Under the pieces are notes generated by a model. That model made no database searches. It was not told where the DNA came from and saw nothing but the letters and a program-made list of their open reading frames with translations. A program made the position numbers and the translations under genes. Shown piece after piece: positions 57,305 through 64,000 of a stretch of 64,000 nucleotides of DNA. The DNA is from Sphingobacterium rhinopitheci (GTDB lineage: Bacteria; Bacteroidota; Bacteroidia; Sphingobacteriales; Sphingobacteriaceae), in NCBI RefSeq assembly GCF_022627575.1, contig NZ_JADEYQ010000008.1, forward strand, positions 83,693 through 147,692. The letters are read 5' to 3'. Numbering within the stretch: position 1 is the stretch's first letter; every line of letters begins with the position of its first letter.

Positions 57305-57991
57305 ATGAAAAAGCAAATTATTTTTGGAGCAATCTTAGTATTTACTCTATTTGGAATAGCATCTTGCAATAAAGAAGATTATAAAGTTGGTGGCGATCTT
57401 CATAATCCCAATGTTAATATGACGACGTATGATTATTTAAAAAGTAATCGTTTTGGATTATTTGATACCTTATTGTTATTAGTGGATAGAGCAGGAATAA
57501 AAGAGAAAATAAATCAAAAAGGAACATTTGTTGCACCTACAGATTTCGCTATTAATAATTATCTTATGGCGAGAACACGTATTGAACAGCTAAAAAACCC
57601 CTTCAGTACTTGGACTGTAGATTCTATTATTAAGTATGAATTAGCACGTTTTGCCGATTCTTTAGATATATATATTATAAAAGATGAATTATTACCTAAT
57701 AGTGTTTTAACTTCTAATGGTACTCTTTTTCGAAATGCTAAGGATGCTGTGGTCGTATTATCTTATGAAGAAACTGATGATCCTAACTTAGGTTATAATA
57801 CCAACTCATCGGTAAAGCCTAAAATTGTATACTTTTCTTATATAAATCAAACTCTACCTCCTAATTTTAATGTTAGTGATATTGTTTGGCCAATTGGCGA
57901 AAGGACGAGAGTGCAAACTTCTAATATACAGACAACTACGGGATCTTTGCATGTGCTTACTAACTCACATACTTTATTTTATTTTAGATAG
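57305..57991 (+). CDS. FAS1 (fasciclin)-domain lipoprotein
   Basis: 228 residues with lipobox FGIASCNKED. TYDYLKSNRFGLFDTLLLL at the start of the mature part, GTFVAPTDFAINNYL and the C-terminal TGSLHVLTNSHTLFYF match a fasciclin domain: the H1 motif with TVFAPTD-like wording and the terminal H2-like strand. Probably a surface adhesion or substrate-holding partner of the SusCD pair. Linked by 4- and 2-base gaps to its neighbours. Confidence 0.8.
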   Translation: MKKQIIFGAILVFTLFGIASCNKEDYKVGGDLHNPNVNMTTYDYLKSNRFGLFDTLLLLVDRAGIKEKINQKGTFVAPTDFAINNYLMARTRIEQLKNPFSTWTVDSIIKYELARFADSLDIYIIKDELLPNSVLTSNGTLFRNAKDAVVVLSYEETDDPNLGYNTNSSVKPKIVYFSYINQTLPPNFNVSDIVWPIGERTRVQTSNIQTTTGSLHVLTNSHTLFYFR

Positions 57992-57993
57992 TT

Positions 57994-58986
57994 ATGGAAA
58001 AGATATCATTGAATTTAGTTATTGCTTTGTTTTTATTAGTAGTAATAGGGTGTAAAAAGCTACCGGATGGACATTTAAGTTCATTAATTCGTTATGAAGT
58101 TCAGCCTTTTCAAATTCAACAGGGTAGGACAGATGTTTCATCTAGCCTCAATTCAGAAGGTTCTTCAAAACCTTTTACGGTAAAGTTGTTAAATATTTAC
58201 GACAGAGAGACAGGTCAAAATGTAACTGATATTTTTAGTGCAGCATATCCTACAAAAATATGGACAGCATTATATAATCCAAAAATTGATACTACATTAG
58301 AAATGATTAACGCGAAGAGGACCGATGTTATGTTACCGGCTATAGCTATCAATGCTATGTCTGGTCAAATTGAAGCTAATCCTTTAACGGAGAATTTGCC
58401 ATTAGGGAAGTATAAATTTGATTTGGAAATTGAAAATTCCGCAGGTAGGCGTATATATCCTAATATTGGGGAATTCGATTTGATTGCAGCACCTACTTTT
58501 GAAATCCCCCTTGTTAGATCTACCGTAGCCATGAAAGTAGGTAATGAGTCGGTAACAACTACTATACCTAGTAACAATACACATATTCAAGTAACGCGTG
58601 TTGGTAATCAGGAAGATAAAATAATAGTTCGTTTTTTGGATAAGAATGGTGCTGTTTTTGATCCTAGAACTGAAATTCAAAGAAGGCCAATAGGTGGTAT
58701 TTCTGTCGGTTTTTTACAAACAATGCAGGATTATTCACTTAGTACATCTGTCTCAGCCGATCGTTTTGAATTTATATATGCTGTAGTCCCATTTCCATTA
58801 GAATCTTTAGGTAATGGTTTCAATTATTATTATCGCATTCCAGCACAATTTGTAGAGTATGACGCTAGTTTGAATTTACCTTATAATACGTACTCTTGTA
58901 ATGCACGCTTTTCATTTAGAGTATTTTCACCAGGGACCTATCAGGTGGATGTAATTATCCCCCAAGTAACGCGTCGAGCGCCTTAA
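57994..58986 (+). CDS. DUF5007-like lipoprotein
   Basis: 330 residues. Lipobox LVVIGCKKLPDGHLS, and SLNSEGSSKPFTVKLLNI is wording I associate with DUF5007 lipoproteins found in SusCD loci with FAS1 proteins. All-beta in look, with Ig-like strands. Accessory surface glycan-binding role is inferred from operon position only. Confidence 0.65.
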   Translation: MEKISLNLVIALFLLVVIGCKKLPDGHLSSLIRYEVQPFQIQQGRTDVSSSLNSEGSSKPFTVKLLNIYDRETGQNVTDIFSAAYPTKIWTALYNPKIDTTLEMINAKRTDVMLPAIAINAMSGQIEANPLTENLPLGKYKFDLEIENSAGRRIYPNIGEFDLIAAPTFEIPLVRSTVAMKVGNESVTTTIPSNNTHIQVTRVGNQEDKIIVRFLDKNGAVFDPRTEIQRRPIGGISVGFLQTMQDYSLSTSVSADRFEFIYAVVPFPLESLGNGFNYYYRIPAQFVEYDASLNLPYNTYSCNARFSFRVFSPGTYQVDVIIPQVTRRAP

Positions 58987-59116
58987 TTCAAAATTGTAGT
59001 TTTACGTAGCTTTGTTGGATGTAAAGAGGTTGCCTTTAATTAATATTATTATATATAGATAGAAGTTCAGTTGTGCTAATGCAATTGGACTTTTGTTTTG
59101 TGCGCTTAATCGTTAA

Positions 59117-59168
59117 AAAAATGTTCTATTATTAACAAAAACACTTTTAGAACATTTTTGTTAATAAT
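59117..59168 (+). promoter_or_regulatory. Two interleaved hairpins downstream of the SusC/SusD locus
   Basis: Arm A AAAAATGTTCT (59117-59127) pairs with 59149-59159, and arm B ATTATTAACAAAAA (59128-59141) pairs with 59155-59168; the second arms overlap by five bases, so the two stems exclude each other fully formed. The element sits in the 220-base gap 58987-59206, after the DUF5007-like gene and before a small peptide gene. It could be a terminator with an alternative fold. Confidence 0.5.
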
Positions 59169-59206
59169 AGTAAATATAATTGTTTTTTACCTATTATAAA
59201 CAAAAT

Positions 59207-59386
59207 ATGTATAGACCAAAGTATGTTCGCCCTAAGTTGGTAGTGTTTACATTTATATTAGAAAATAGCTTGAGTGTTAGCTCGGCTAGTTTTACAACTG
59301 GAGGTGCAGGGGCTATTCCTCAAATCGAGGAATGGGAAGATGATTTGAAACAAGTTGATTGGGAATTTCTACCTCCTGAGACGTAA
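59207..59386 (+). CDS. Small 59-residue protein before the fimbrillin-like pair
   Basis: Reads MYRPKYVRPKLVVFTFILENS then a Gly/Ala stretch (SFTTGGAGAIPQIEEWEDD) to an acidic end. It has no signal peptide. Small proteins of this layout (basic start, LE-S/AA-S middle, acidic Trp-containing tail) often stand first in fimbrillin-type operons of Bacteroidota; that association is from memory. ATG at 59207 chosen over a TTG at 59180. Confidence 0.6.
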   Translation: MYRPKYVRPKLVVFTFILENSLSVSSASFTTGGAGAIPQIEEWEDDLKQVDWEFLPPET

Positions 59387-59441
59387 TTAGACTTTTTTTT
59401 AATTAATAGGATAGTTTGGTACATATAATTGACTATGAAAA

Positions 59442-61559
59442 ATGAAAGAAGAAATAATTATAAATAATTACAGAACTTTTTTTTACATCATTTGCTTCTC
59501 CTTACTTTTTATTGGCTGTAAAAAGGATTCTGCAAGTTCTGATAGAAAAGAGCAAGGCTCTTTGGTCTTTAAAATTGAGGGTATACAGCCAGTTCAAGAT
59601 GATTTGGGTAAACAATCAAAAGTTGCTAGTAGTACCCGAGGAAGTGAAGGTGTTTCGACAGAATATCAAAAAATTGGCAATGTAGATGTATCTGTGCAGG
59701 CTAATGTTGCAAATATGGCTACTTCATTTGGAGGGCAAGCTTTAAATCTAAGAGATAACAATTCCAAAAAAATGAATAAGTTGGTAGCAAATGTTGGCAT
59801 GGCTGTCGATATAAAATACGTAGTACTTTTGTTTAATACAACAACTAGACGCACTGAATTCATTGGTCAAGCATCAGTTGGTCAGAGTTTAGTAATCGAT
59901 GCAGTAAAAGGGCAGCAGTACGATTGGATTGCCTATTCGTACAATAAAACGGATATTATCACTAATCTTCCTACTTCTATAGATGATGTTATTGATACCC
60001 CCACTGATGGTGAATTGTTGTATGCAAATGGAACTATATCTACTACGGAAGAGAATAGCCCTATATCCATATTATTTAAACACAAATTAGCACAAATAGT
60101 CTTTGAAATTGATACTGATAGGTTATTCGGTAAGATTAATACTGATGTTGTGTTGAGTTTTGTCGATGGCAGCCCTTTGACTAAAGGTAAAATGTCATTA
60201 AAGAACGGTGGTATAGATAGTATCGTTTCTTACGCTAAGCCTGTAGTTTTGGAAGAGGACCCTAATGATGAGAATATAAGGTTAGCTCGCTTCAACGTGG
60301 TGGATGTTGGTGCGCAACCTTCCTTTAGTGTGAATGTTAGTAATTTAAAAGTTACTTATTTGAATAATGTAGAACATGATTTAGTAGCAGCTAATGACGT
60401 TCGTAGAGTTGATTTTACCTGGCCTAGCAATATTAGTTTAGGAAAACGATATATTGGTACATTAAAATTGTGGTATAAGTTTCCAAAGCGTACAATATTG
60501 CACGTAACTAGAGTTGGTGCGGATGGATATGGTTACGCAGCACAGCCGTATTATGATGGAGTAAAGTACTATCCTGAATATAATAAGGCATCTTATAATT
60601 TAATGGCTGAGCCAAGAAATTATGGTAGCTTACCAGAAAGTATAGTTAGATCAGGAGGTTTTTCACATCTTAGATGTTATAGAGATGGTCAGCTTAATTA
60701 TTTTTTAGAAGGAAGATATAAGCCGGCCCCAAATCCTACTACGACACCAGATGTCGCAGATAAAGATTTACCTTTAGATTTAACAAAGAGACCTGATATT
60801 GTTATTATTTCAGTTTATTATTTGATGGATGAAGATGATCGAACAGCATTGATTACCTACATAAATGCTGGAGGAGTCGTTCTTTTAATGACAGATGGTG
60901 TTAATTCAGCTGATAGGGTAGCACAGCAACCTTTTTTTAGAGATCTATTCAATAACCAGAGTATTACATTGCAAAATAATGGCTATCTGGGAGGAGCACT
61001 CTATAAATTGTCAGATATTGATGATGAAATATTAAATGGGCCTTTTGGGGATATTCGCGGTAAATATTGGGGTGAGGATGCTTCAGCAACGACTTCTTTA
61101 GCTAATGTCCCAAGTTCAGAGATTACAGAATATAGCGAAGCAAAAGCAGCTAATGGTACAGTAGCAGCGAATGGAATAACCATGTTTAAACATAAAACCA
61201 AGCATTTCTTTTGGATTGGTGATGGTGGATTTTTGTCAAATGAGAGGGTAAGAGGAATTTATGAGAATTATACTCTTGAACCTTTTGCGACAGTAGACCT
61301 TACGCAAGCTGTCTCTTTTAATCCTGTAGCTAGGTATAATTATAATAATTTTCCAGTTCCTAAGAAATATGGCTATGCAGGCAATGGAATTTCAGCAGGT
61401 AATACTGATGTGTATAACTCTACTATTTTCGCTAATATTATGTCATGGGCTGTGATTAATGCCGAATTCTTTGGTATTAACACTAGTGGTTTCGGGAAGT
61501 TACTTCCTGTTACAACAGATTGGGACTCAAAAACAGATTCGCTTAATGTTAATTTTTAG
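59442..61559 (+). CDS. Large fimbrillin-like lipoprotein with C-terminal Rossmann/amidotransferase-like domain (copy 1)
   Basis: 705 residues. Lipobox FIGCKKDSAS with Cys 26. The first about 345 residues (QGSLVFKIEGIQP, YDWIAYSYNKTD, PISILFKHKLAQIVFEID) read like the fimbrillin (FimB/Mfa2-like) beta domains. The rest starts at TILHVTRVG and has PDIVIISVYYLMDEDD, GGVVLLMTDGV, ILNGPFGDIRGKYWG, KHFFWIGDGGF and SWAVINAEFFGIN, an alpha/beta part resembling class I glutamine amidotransferase or ThuA folds without its catalytic Cys. Paralogous to the next gene, 4 bases on. Confidence 0.75.
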   Translation: MKEEIIINNYRTFFYIICFSLLFIGCKKDSASSDRKEQGSLVFKIEGIQPVQDDLGKQSKVASSTRGSEGVSTEYQKIGNVDVSVQANVANMATSFGGQALNLRDNNSKKMNKLVANVGMAVDIKYVVLLFNTTTRRTEFIGQASVGQSLVIDAVKGQQYDWIAYSYNKTDIITNLPTSIDDVIDTPTDGELLYANGTISTTEENSPISILFKHKLAQIVFEIDTDRLFGKINTDVVLSFVDGSPLTKGKMSLKNGGIDSIVSYAKPVVLEEDPNDENIRLARFNVVDVGAQPSFSVNVSNLKVTYLNNVEHDLVAANDVRRVDFTWPSNISLGKRYIGTLKLWYKFPKRTILHVTRVGADGYGYAAQPYYDGVKYYPEYNKASYNLMAEPRNYGSLPESIVRSGGFSHLRCYRDGQLNYFLEGRYKPAPNPTTTPDVADKDLPLDLTKRPDIVIISVYYLMDEDDRTALITYINAGGVVLLMTDGVNSADRVAQQPFFRDLFNNQSITLQNNGYLGGALYKLSDIDDEILNGPFGDIRGKYWGEDASATTSLANVPSSEITEYSEAKAANGTVAANGITMFKHKTKHFFWIGDGGFLSNERVRGIYENYTLEPFATVDLTQAVSFNPVARYNYNNFPVPKKYGYAGNGISAGNTDVYNSTIFANIMSWAVINAEFFGINTSGFGKLLPVTTDWDSKTDSLNVNF

Positions 61560-61563
61560 AAAA

Positions 61564-63597
61564 ATGAATAGTTATTTTACCTCATATAGATTTTTATTTG
61601 TTATAGTAACATTTATAGCTGTTATAGCATTTGTCTCTTGTGAAAAAGCATTGCACGATGAATCTATTTCCTCTGAAAAAGCTACAGTTTCTTTTAAAGT
61701 TGCTGGAGTTAATTCTGAAGCTAGTATATCAAAATTAGGAACTTCTGATAGAGCCGTTTACACAACTAAAATTGTAGGTCAATCTAAGGCTAATACTATT
61801 TCTAAAAATGTTAGTTTAGAAGTAGATCAAAGTGTTGAAAATATGTCATCTTCTTTTGATAATATGAGCATTGCGTTAGCTAAGGGAGGATCAGCTTCGA
61901 AAACGCCTAATAAGAAAGCTGCATTAAGTTATTTGCCATCAGATGCTAAATTCCGAATTGTTTTGATTAACCCTAGTGGAGTAATTGTTTATAATGAGCA
62001 AACTACTTCAGATGAGGTTATTACATTTGATTTAATTATTGGTGAACAATATTCATGGTATGCTTATTCTTATGCTGATGATGAGGATATACCTGTAGCT
62101 ACAGGTGAAGTGGTGAGAACTCCAATAGACAGAGATTTTCTTTATGCAAAGAGTGCTACACCTTTAATTGCACAGGCTAAAAATAATCCTGTTAGTATTG
62201 TTTTTAATCATCAAGTAGCTTTGATATCCATAGAGCTAGATTATGATAAATTGTATGCCGAGATTCCAACGGATGCTTCTAATCCATCTTCTATTAGTAC
62301 TAATTTTGATTGGTCATTGGATCATCCAGAAGGCTTTTTATATTCTGCTGATTTTTCATTAAGAACAGGGCAAGTTTCTAATGAGGTATCTGACGATCTT
62401 GTTGATCTTAATGAATTGTTAAAAGATCATCCTACTGCTAGAAATGTTAAAGTTGTTGAGCTATATACGGTAGCTTCTCCTAGTACAGTGACACCTTCTA
62501 CTTCGTTTTCAGTAACTCTTAATTTATTAAAAGCTAGGTATCCAAATATGGCGGTCGGAAGTACGGTAAATTTGATTGGAGGAAGTTCAACAGTTTCCAA
62601 TACGTTTACAGATTTAACCAGGACGGCAGGCAAAAAGTACGTAGCTAAATTTAAGTTAAAGTATACTTTTCCGTCCTTTAAAATTCTTCATGTTGCAGGT
62701 AATGAGGGTGTTGGTTTCGTTGTGGATGACGTACATCACGCGTCGTATGATATGCTCCATAAGGCTATAAATTTTAGTACAACGACTGCTAACAGTGTGG
62801 TTAGGAGTGAAGGCTTTACACATGAGACAATTTCGACAACAACTGGTCTTGAGGCTGCTTTACATTTGACTTCTGGTACACCTCCTGATATTGTTATTTT
62901 AGGGGGGGGGTATAATCTTTCAAGTAATGATATATCTTCCTTAGTAACTTATCTAGATCGTGGTGGCGTGCTTTTTTTAATGTCTGGGGGCGTGTCTACT
63001 AATTTAAATTATTCAGCAGGTCATCAAGAATTTTTTCAATCACTTTTTAACACTCCATCAATAATAGCTAGTCCGTCTGATTATGGCGGTGGTTCTGTTT
63101 ATAAGTTAACACCTTATGATGATGGGATACTTAATGGTCCATTCGGTGATGTTCAATCACAGTATTGGGGAAAACATAATCTAGTGAATAAGACTATAGT
63201 GTTAAAGAATTTTCCTGTGGCAGATGTGGTTCAATATAGTGGGAGTAACCCAGTGAATTCAAATGAAACTGTTTCAGACGGTGCGACTATGCTTAAGCAT
63301 AAGAATAGACACTTTTTTTGGGTTGGGGACGGAGGATTTGTATACGTACTATCTCTTTATAATACAATGACCTTTAATCATACTGCTCCATTTGCTCTTT
63401 TCAATCTTCCATTAGAAAAACGTTCTTTACCAATGGCTAGACCTTATGGTATTGCTGGGGGGGAGTTCGCTGAAAGAGCCTTTTCTGTTTATAATTCTAC
63501 CATTTATGGTAATTTTATAGCTTGGGCTGTTGCTAATGCCGAATTTTTCGGTATAAATAATGGGGGACTTGGTTCAGGACCATATCATGAGTTTTAG
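61564..63597 (+). CDS. Large fimbrillin-like lipoprotein, copy 2, with G9 tract
   Basis: 677 residues from the ATG at 61564 (MNSYFTSYRFLFVIVTFIAVIAFVSC), Cys 26 lipobox as in copy 1. Same two-part plan: fimbrillin-like front (EQYSWYAYSYADDED, PVSIVFNHQVALISIELD) and C-terminal domain with KILHVAG, PDIVILGGGYNLSSND, GGVLFLMSGGV, ILNGPFGDVQSQYWG, RHFFWVGDGGF and AWAVANAEFFGIN. Codons 447-449 are a run of nine G (62902-62910); one G more or less would end the protein within a few codons. A terminator follows. The longer TTG reading from 61459 overlaps copy 1 and was rejected. Confidence 0.75.
   Translation: MNSYFTSYRFLFVIVTFIAVIAFVSCEKALHDESISSEKATVSFKVAGVNSEASISKLGTSDRAVYTTKIVGQSKANTISKNVSLEVDQSVENMSSSFDNMSIALAKGGSASKTPNKKAALSYLPSDAKFRIVLINPSGVIVYNEQTTSDEVITFDLIIGEQYSWYAYSYADDEDIPVATGEVVRTPIDRDFLYAKSATPLIAQAKNNPVSIVFNHQVALISIELDYDKLYAEIPTDASNPSSISTNFDWSLDHPEGFLYSADFSLRTGQVSNEVSDDLVDLNELLKDHPTARNVKVVELYTVASPSTVTPSTSFSVTLNLLKARYPNMAVGSTVNLIGGSSTVSNTFTDLTRTAGKKYVAKFKLKYTFPSFKILHVAGNEGVGFVVDDVHHASYDMLHKAINFSTTTANSVVRSEGFTHETISTTTGLEAALHLTSGTPPDIVILGGGYNLSSNDISSLVTYLDRGGVLFLMSGGVSTNLNYSAGHQEFFQSLFNTPSIIASPSDYGGGSVYKLTPYDDGILNGPFGDVQSQYWGKHNLVNKTIVLKNFPVADVVQYSGSNPVNSNETVSDGATMLKHKNRHFFWVGDGGFVYVLSLYNTMTFNHTAPFALFNLPLEKRSLPMARPYGIAGGEFAERAFSVYNSTIYGNFIAWAVANAEFFGINNGGLGSGPYHEF
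62902..62910 (+). repeat. G9 homopolymer in coding sequence
   Basis: Nine consecutive G, far longer than any other G run in this AT-rich window, encoding three glycines at the end of a predicted core strand. One added G puts TAA two codons on; one lost G reaches TAG about ten codons on. A second run of seven G lies at 63457-63463 in the same gene. Confidence 0.85.
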
Positions 63598-63651
63598 TGC
63601 CTTTAGTGCCTAATGTATAGATGTTGTAATCTGTTTTATATTATTACACAT

Positions 63652-63689
63652 ACATCCCAAATCAGTAAACTCTGGTTTGGGATGTGTTT
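63652..63689 (+). terminator. Terminator of the fimbrillin-like pair
   Basis: ACATCCCAAA (63652-63661) pairs with TTTGGGATGT (63676-63685), then GTTTT. It ends the 59.2-63.6 kb unit. From here to the window end (403 bases from 63598) there is no gene, only this hairpin and the two promoters with their leader. Confidence 0.8.
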
Positions 63690-63753
63690 TAATATTTATT
63701 TAACGCTTTATCAACAACTTAGCTATTATTCCAAAAAATAAAGAATAAAACAC

Positions 63754-63785
63754 TTGGAAGTGGGATATATTTTGTGCTATCTTTG
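63754..63785 (+). promoter_or_regulatory. Upstream promoter P1 of a probable rRNA operon
   Basis: TTG at 63754-63756 and TATCTTTG at 63778-63785 (exact -7), spacer 21. Downstream are two short hairpins (around 63791-63804 and GGTTG/CAACC at 63808-63821 with a GTAA loop) in the leader. Confidence 0.6.
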
Positions 63786-63896
63786 CACCACTCCGCAAGG
63801 GAGGAACGGTTGGTAACAACCTTGAAAAAGTAGAGTAGAAGATGTTTAAGCGTAGAAATATGCGAAAAACAAAAGAAAAAAAATCTTCAAATAAAA

Positions 63897-63927
63897 TTTG
63901 GAGGTTAGAATAAATTTTCTACCTTTG
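63897..63927 (+). promoter_or_regulatory. Main promoter P2 of a probable rRNA operon
   Basis: TTTG at 63897-63900, exactly 19 bases, then TACCTTTG at 63920-63927, followed by CAG. This is the best match to the Bacteroidota consensus in the window and resembles rrn promoters. Confidence 0.75.
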
Positions 63928-64000
63928 CAGTCCCGACGGAAACGAAGGGAAAACAAAAAACGATAAGTACAGCAGTAATGCTCGAAATATAAGCAGAAGC
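63928..64000 (+). other. Start of a long untranslated leader, probably of 16S rRNA
   Basis: 73 bases after P2 with no coding start and a purine-rich run, ending at the window edge. The 16S gene start itself is not reached, so the assignment rests on the two stable-RNA-type promoters and the leader's look. Confidence 0.5.

Noticed and set aside
61459..61563. Extended start of the second fimbrillin-like protein
   Set aside because: It would overlap the end of the first gene by 101 bases and bury the lipoprotein signal; the ATG at 61564 exposes it.
63928..64000. 16S rRNA 5' end inside the window
   Set aside because: The conserved start around AGAGTTTGATCCTGGCTCAG is not present before base 64000.

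Overview
The window is AT-rich bacterial chromosome, almost certainly from the Bacteroidota and most likely the Sphingobacteriaceae (Sphingobacterium-like). This rests on SusC/SusD outer-membrane proteins, promoters of the TTTG-N17-21-TAnnTTTG type, an MsrAB fusion, a bacillithiol gene (bshA), the wording of RpoB, and near absence of Shine-Dalgarno sites. No phage, integrase, transposase or CRISPR array is present.

Layout. 1-4.3 kb: end of comEC, recQ and a YugP-like zinc protease. 4.4-5.1 kb: an array of seven imperfect hairpin repeats on a ~100-bp period. 5.2-6.7 kb: ffh followed by a short element with 18-bp terminal inverted repeats. 6.8-8.2 kb: two decayed lipoprotein genes on the minus strand. 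8.3-11.1 kb: nuoA-nuoB without the rest of complex I, then purK-purE. 11.1-16 kb (minus): two membrane proteins, a TIM-barrel sugar isomerase-like protein, frr, pyrH, bshA. 16.1-19.5 kb (plus): arfB, a blaI/M56-peptidase pair behind twin operators, a broken TonB-domain remnant and a lipoprotein. 19.5-34.9 kb (minus): cbpM-cbpA; an ABC transporter operon with its own YtrA-type GntR regulator; an ECF sigma/anti-sigma/RclC-like/MsrAB stress module; an M28 peptidase, rpiB, tatC; and the lipid-synthesis cluster yceD-rpmF-plsX-fabH-accB-accC; then queH. 35-38.7 kb: a lipoprotein, a SirB1-type protein, a shrunken methyltransferase relative and a D15-type outer-membrane protein.

39-52.5 kb is the core translation/transcription island: tRNA-Thr(UGU), Tyr, Gly, Thr(GGU), tuf, tRNA-Trp, secE, nusG, rplK-rplA-rplJ-rplL-rpoB-rpoC. 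52.7-59 kb is a SusC/SusD locus with a FAS1-domain lipoprotein and a DUF5007-like lipoprotein. 59.2-63.6 kb holds a 59-residue peptide and two tandem paralogous lipoproteins of about 700 residues, one carrying a G9 tract that looks like a phase-variation switch. The window ends in two stacked promoters typical of an rRNA operon; the 16S gene itself lies beyond the edge.

Most interesting: the hairpin array; the paired large lipoproteins with the G9 tract; the twin BlaI operators, one sitting inside the promoter spacer; the YtrA-like operator; the orphan nuoAB; and the double gene decay next to it. Family names are from recognition of motifs by eye; no database search was run.
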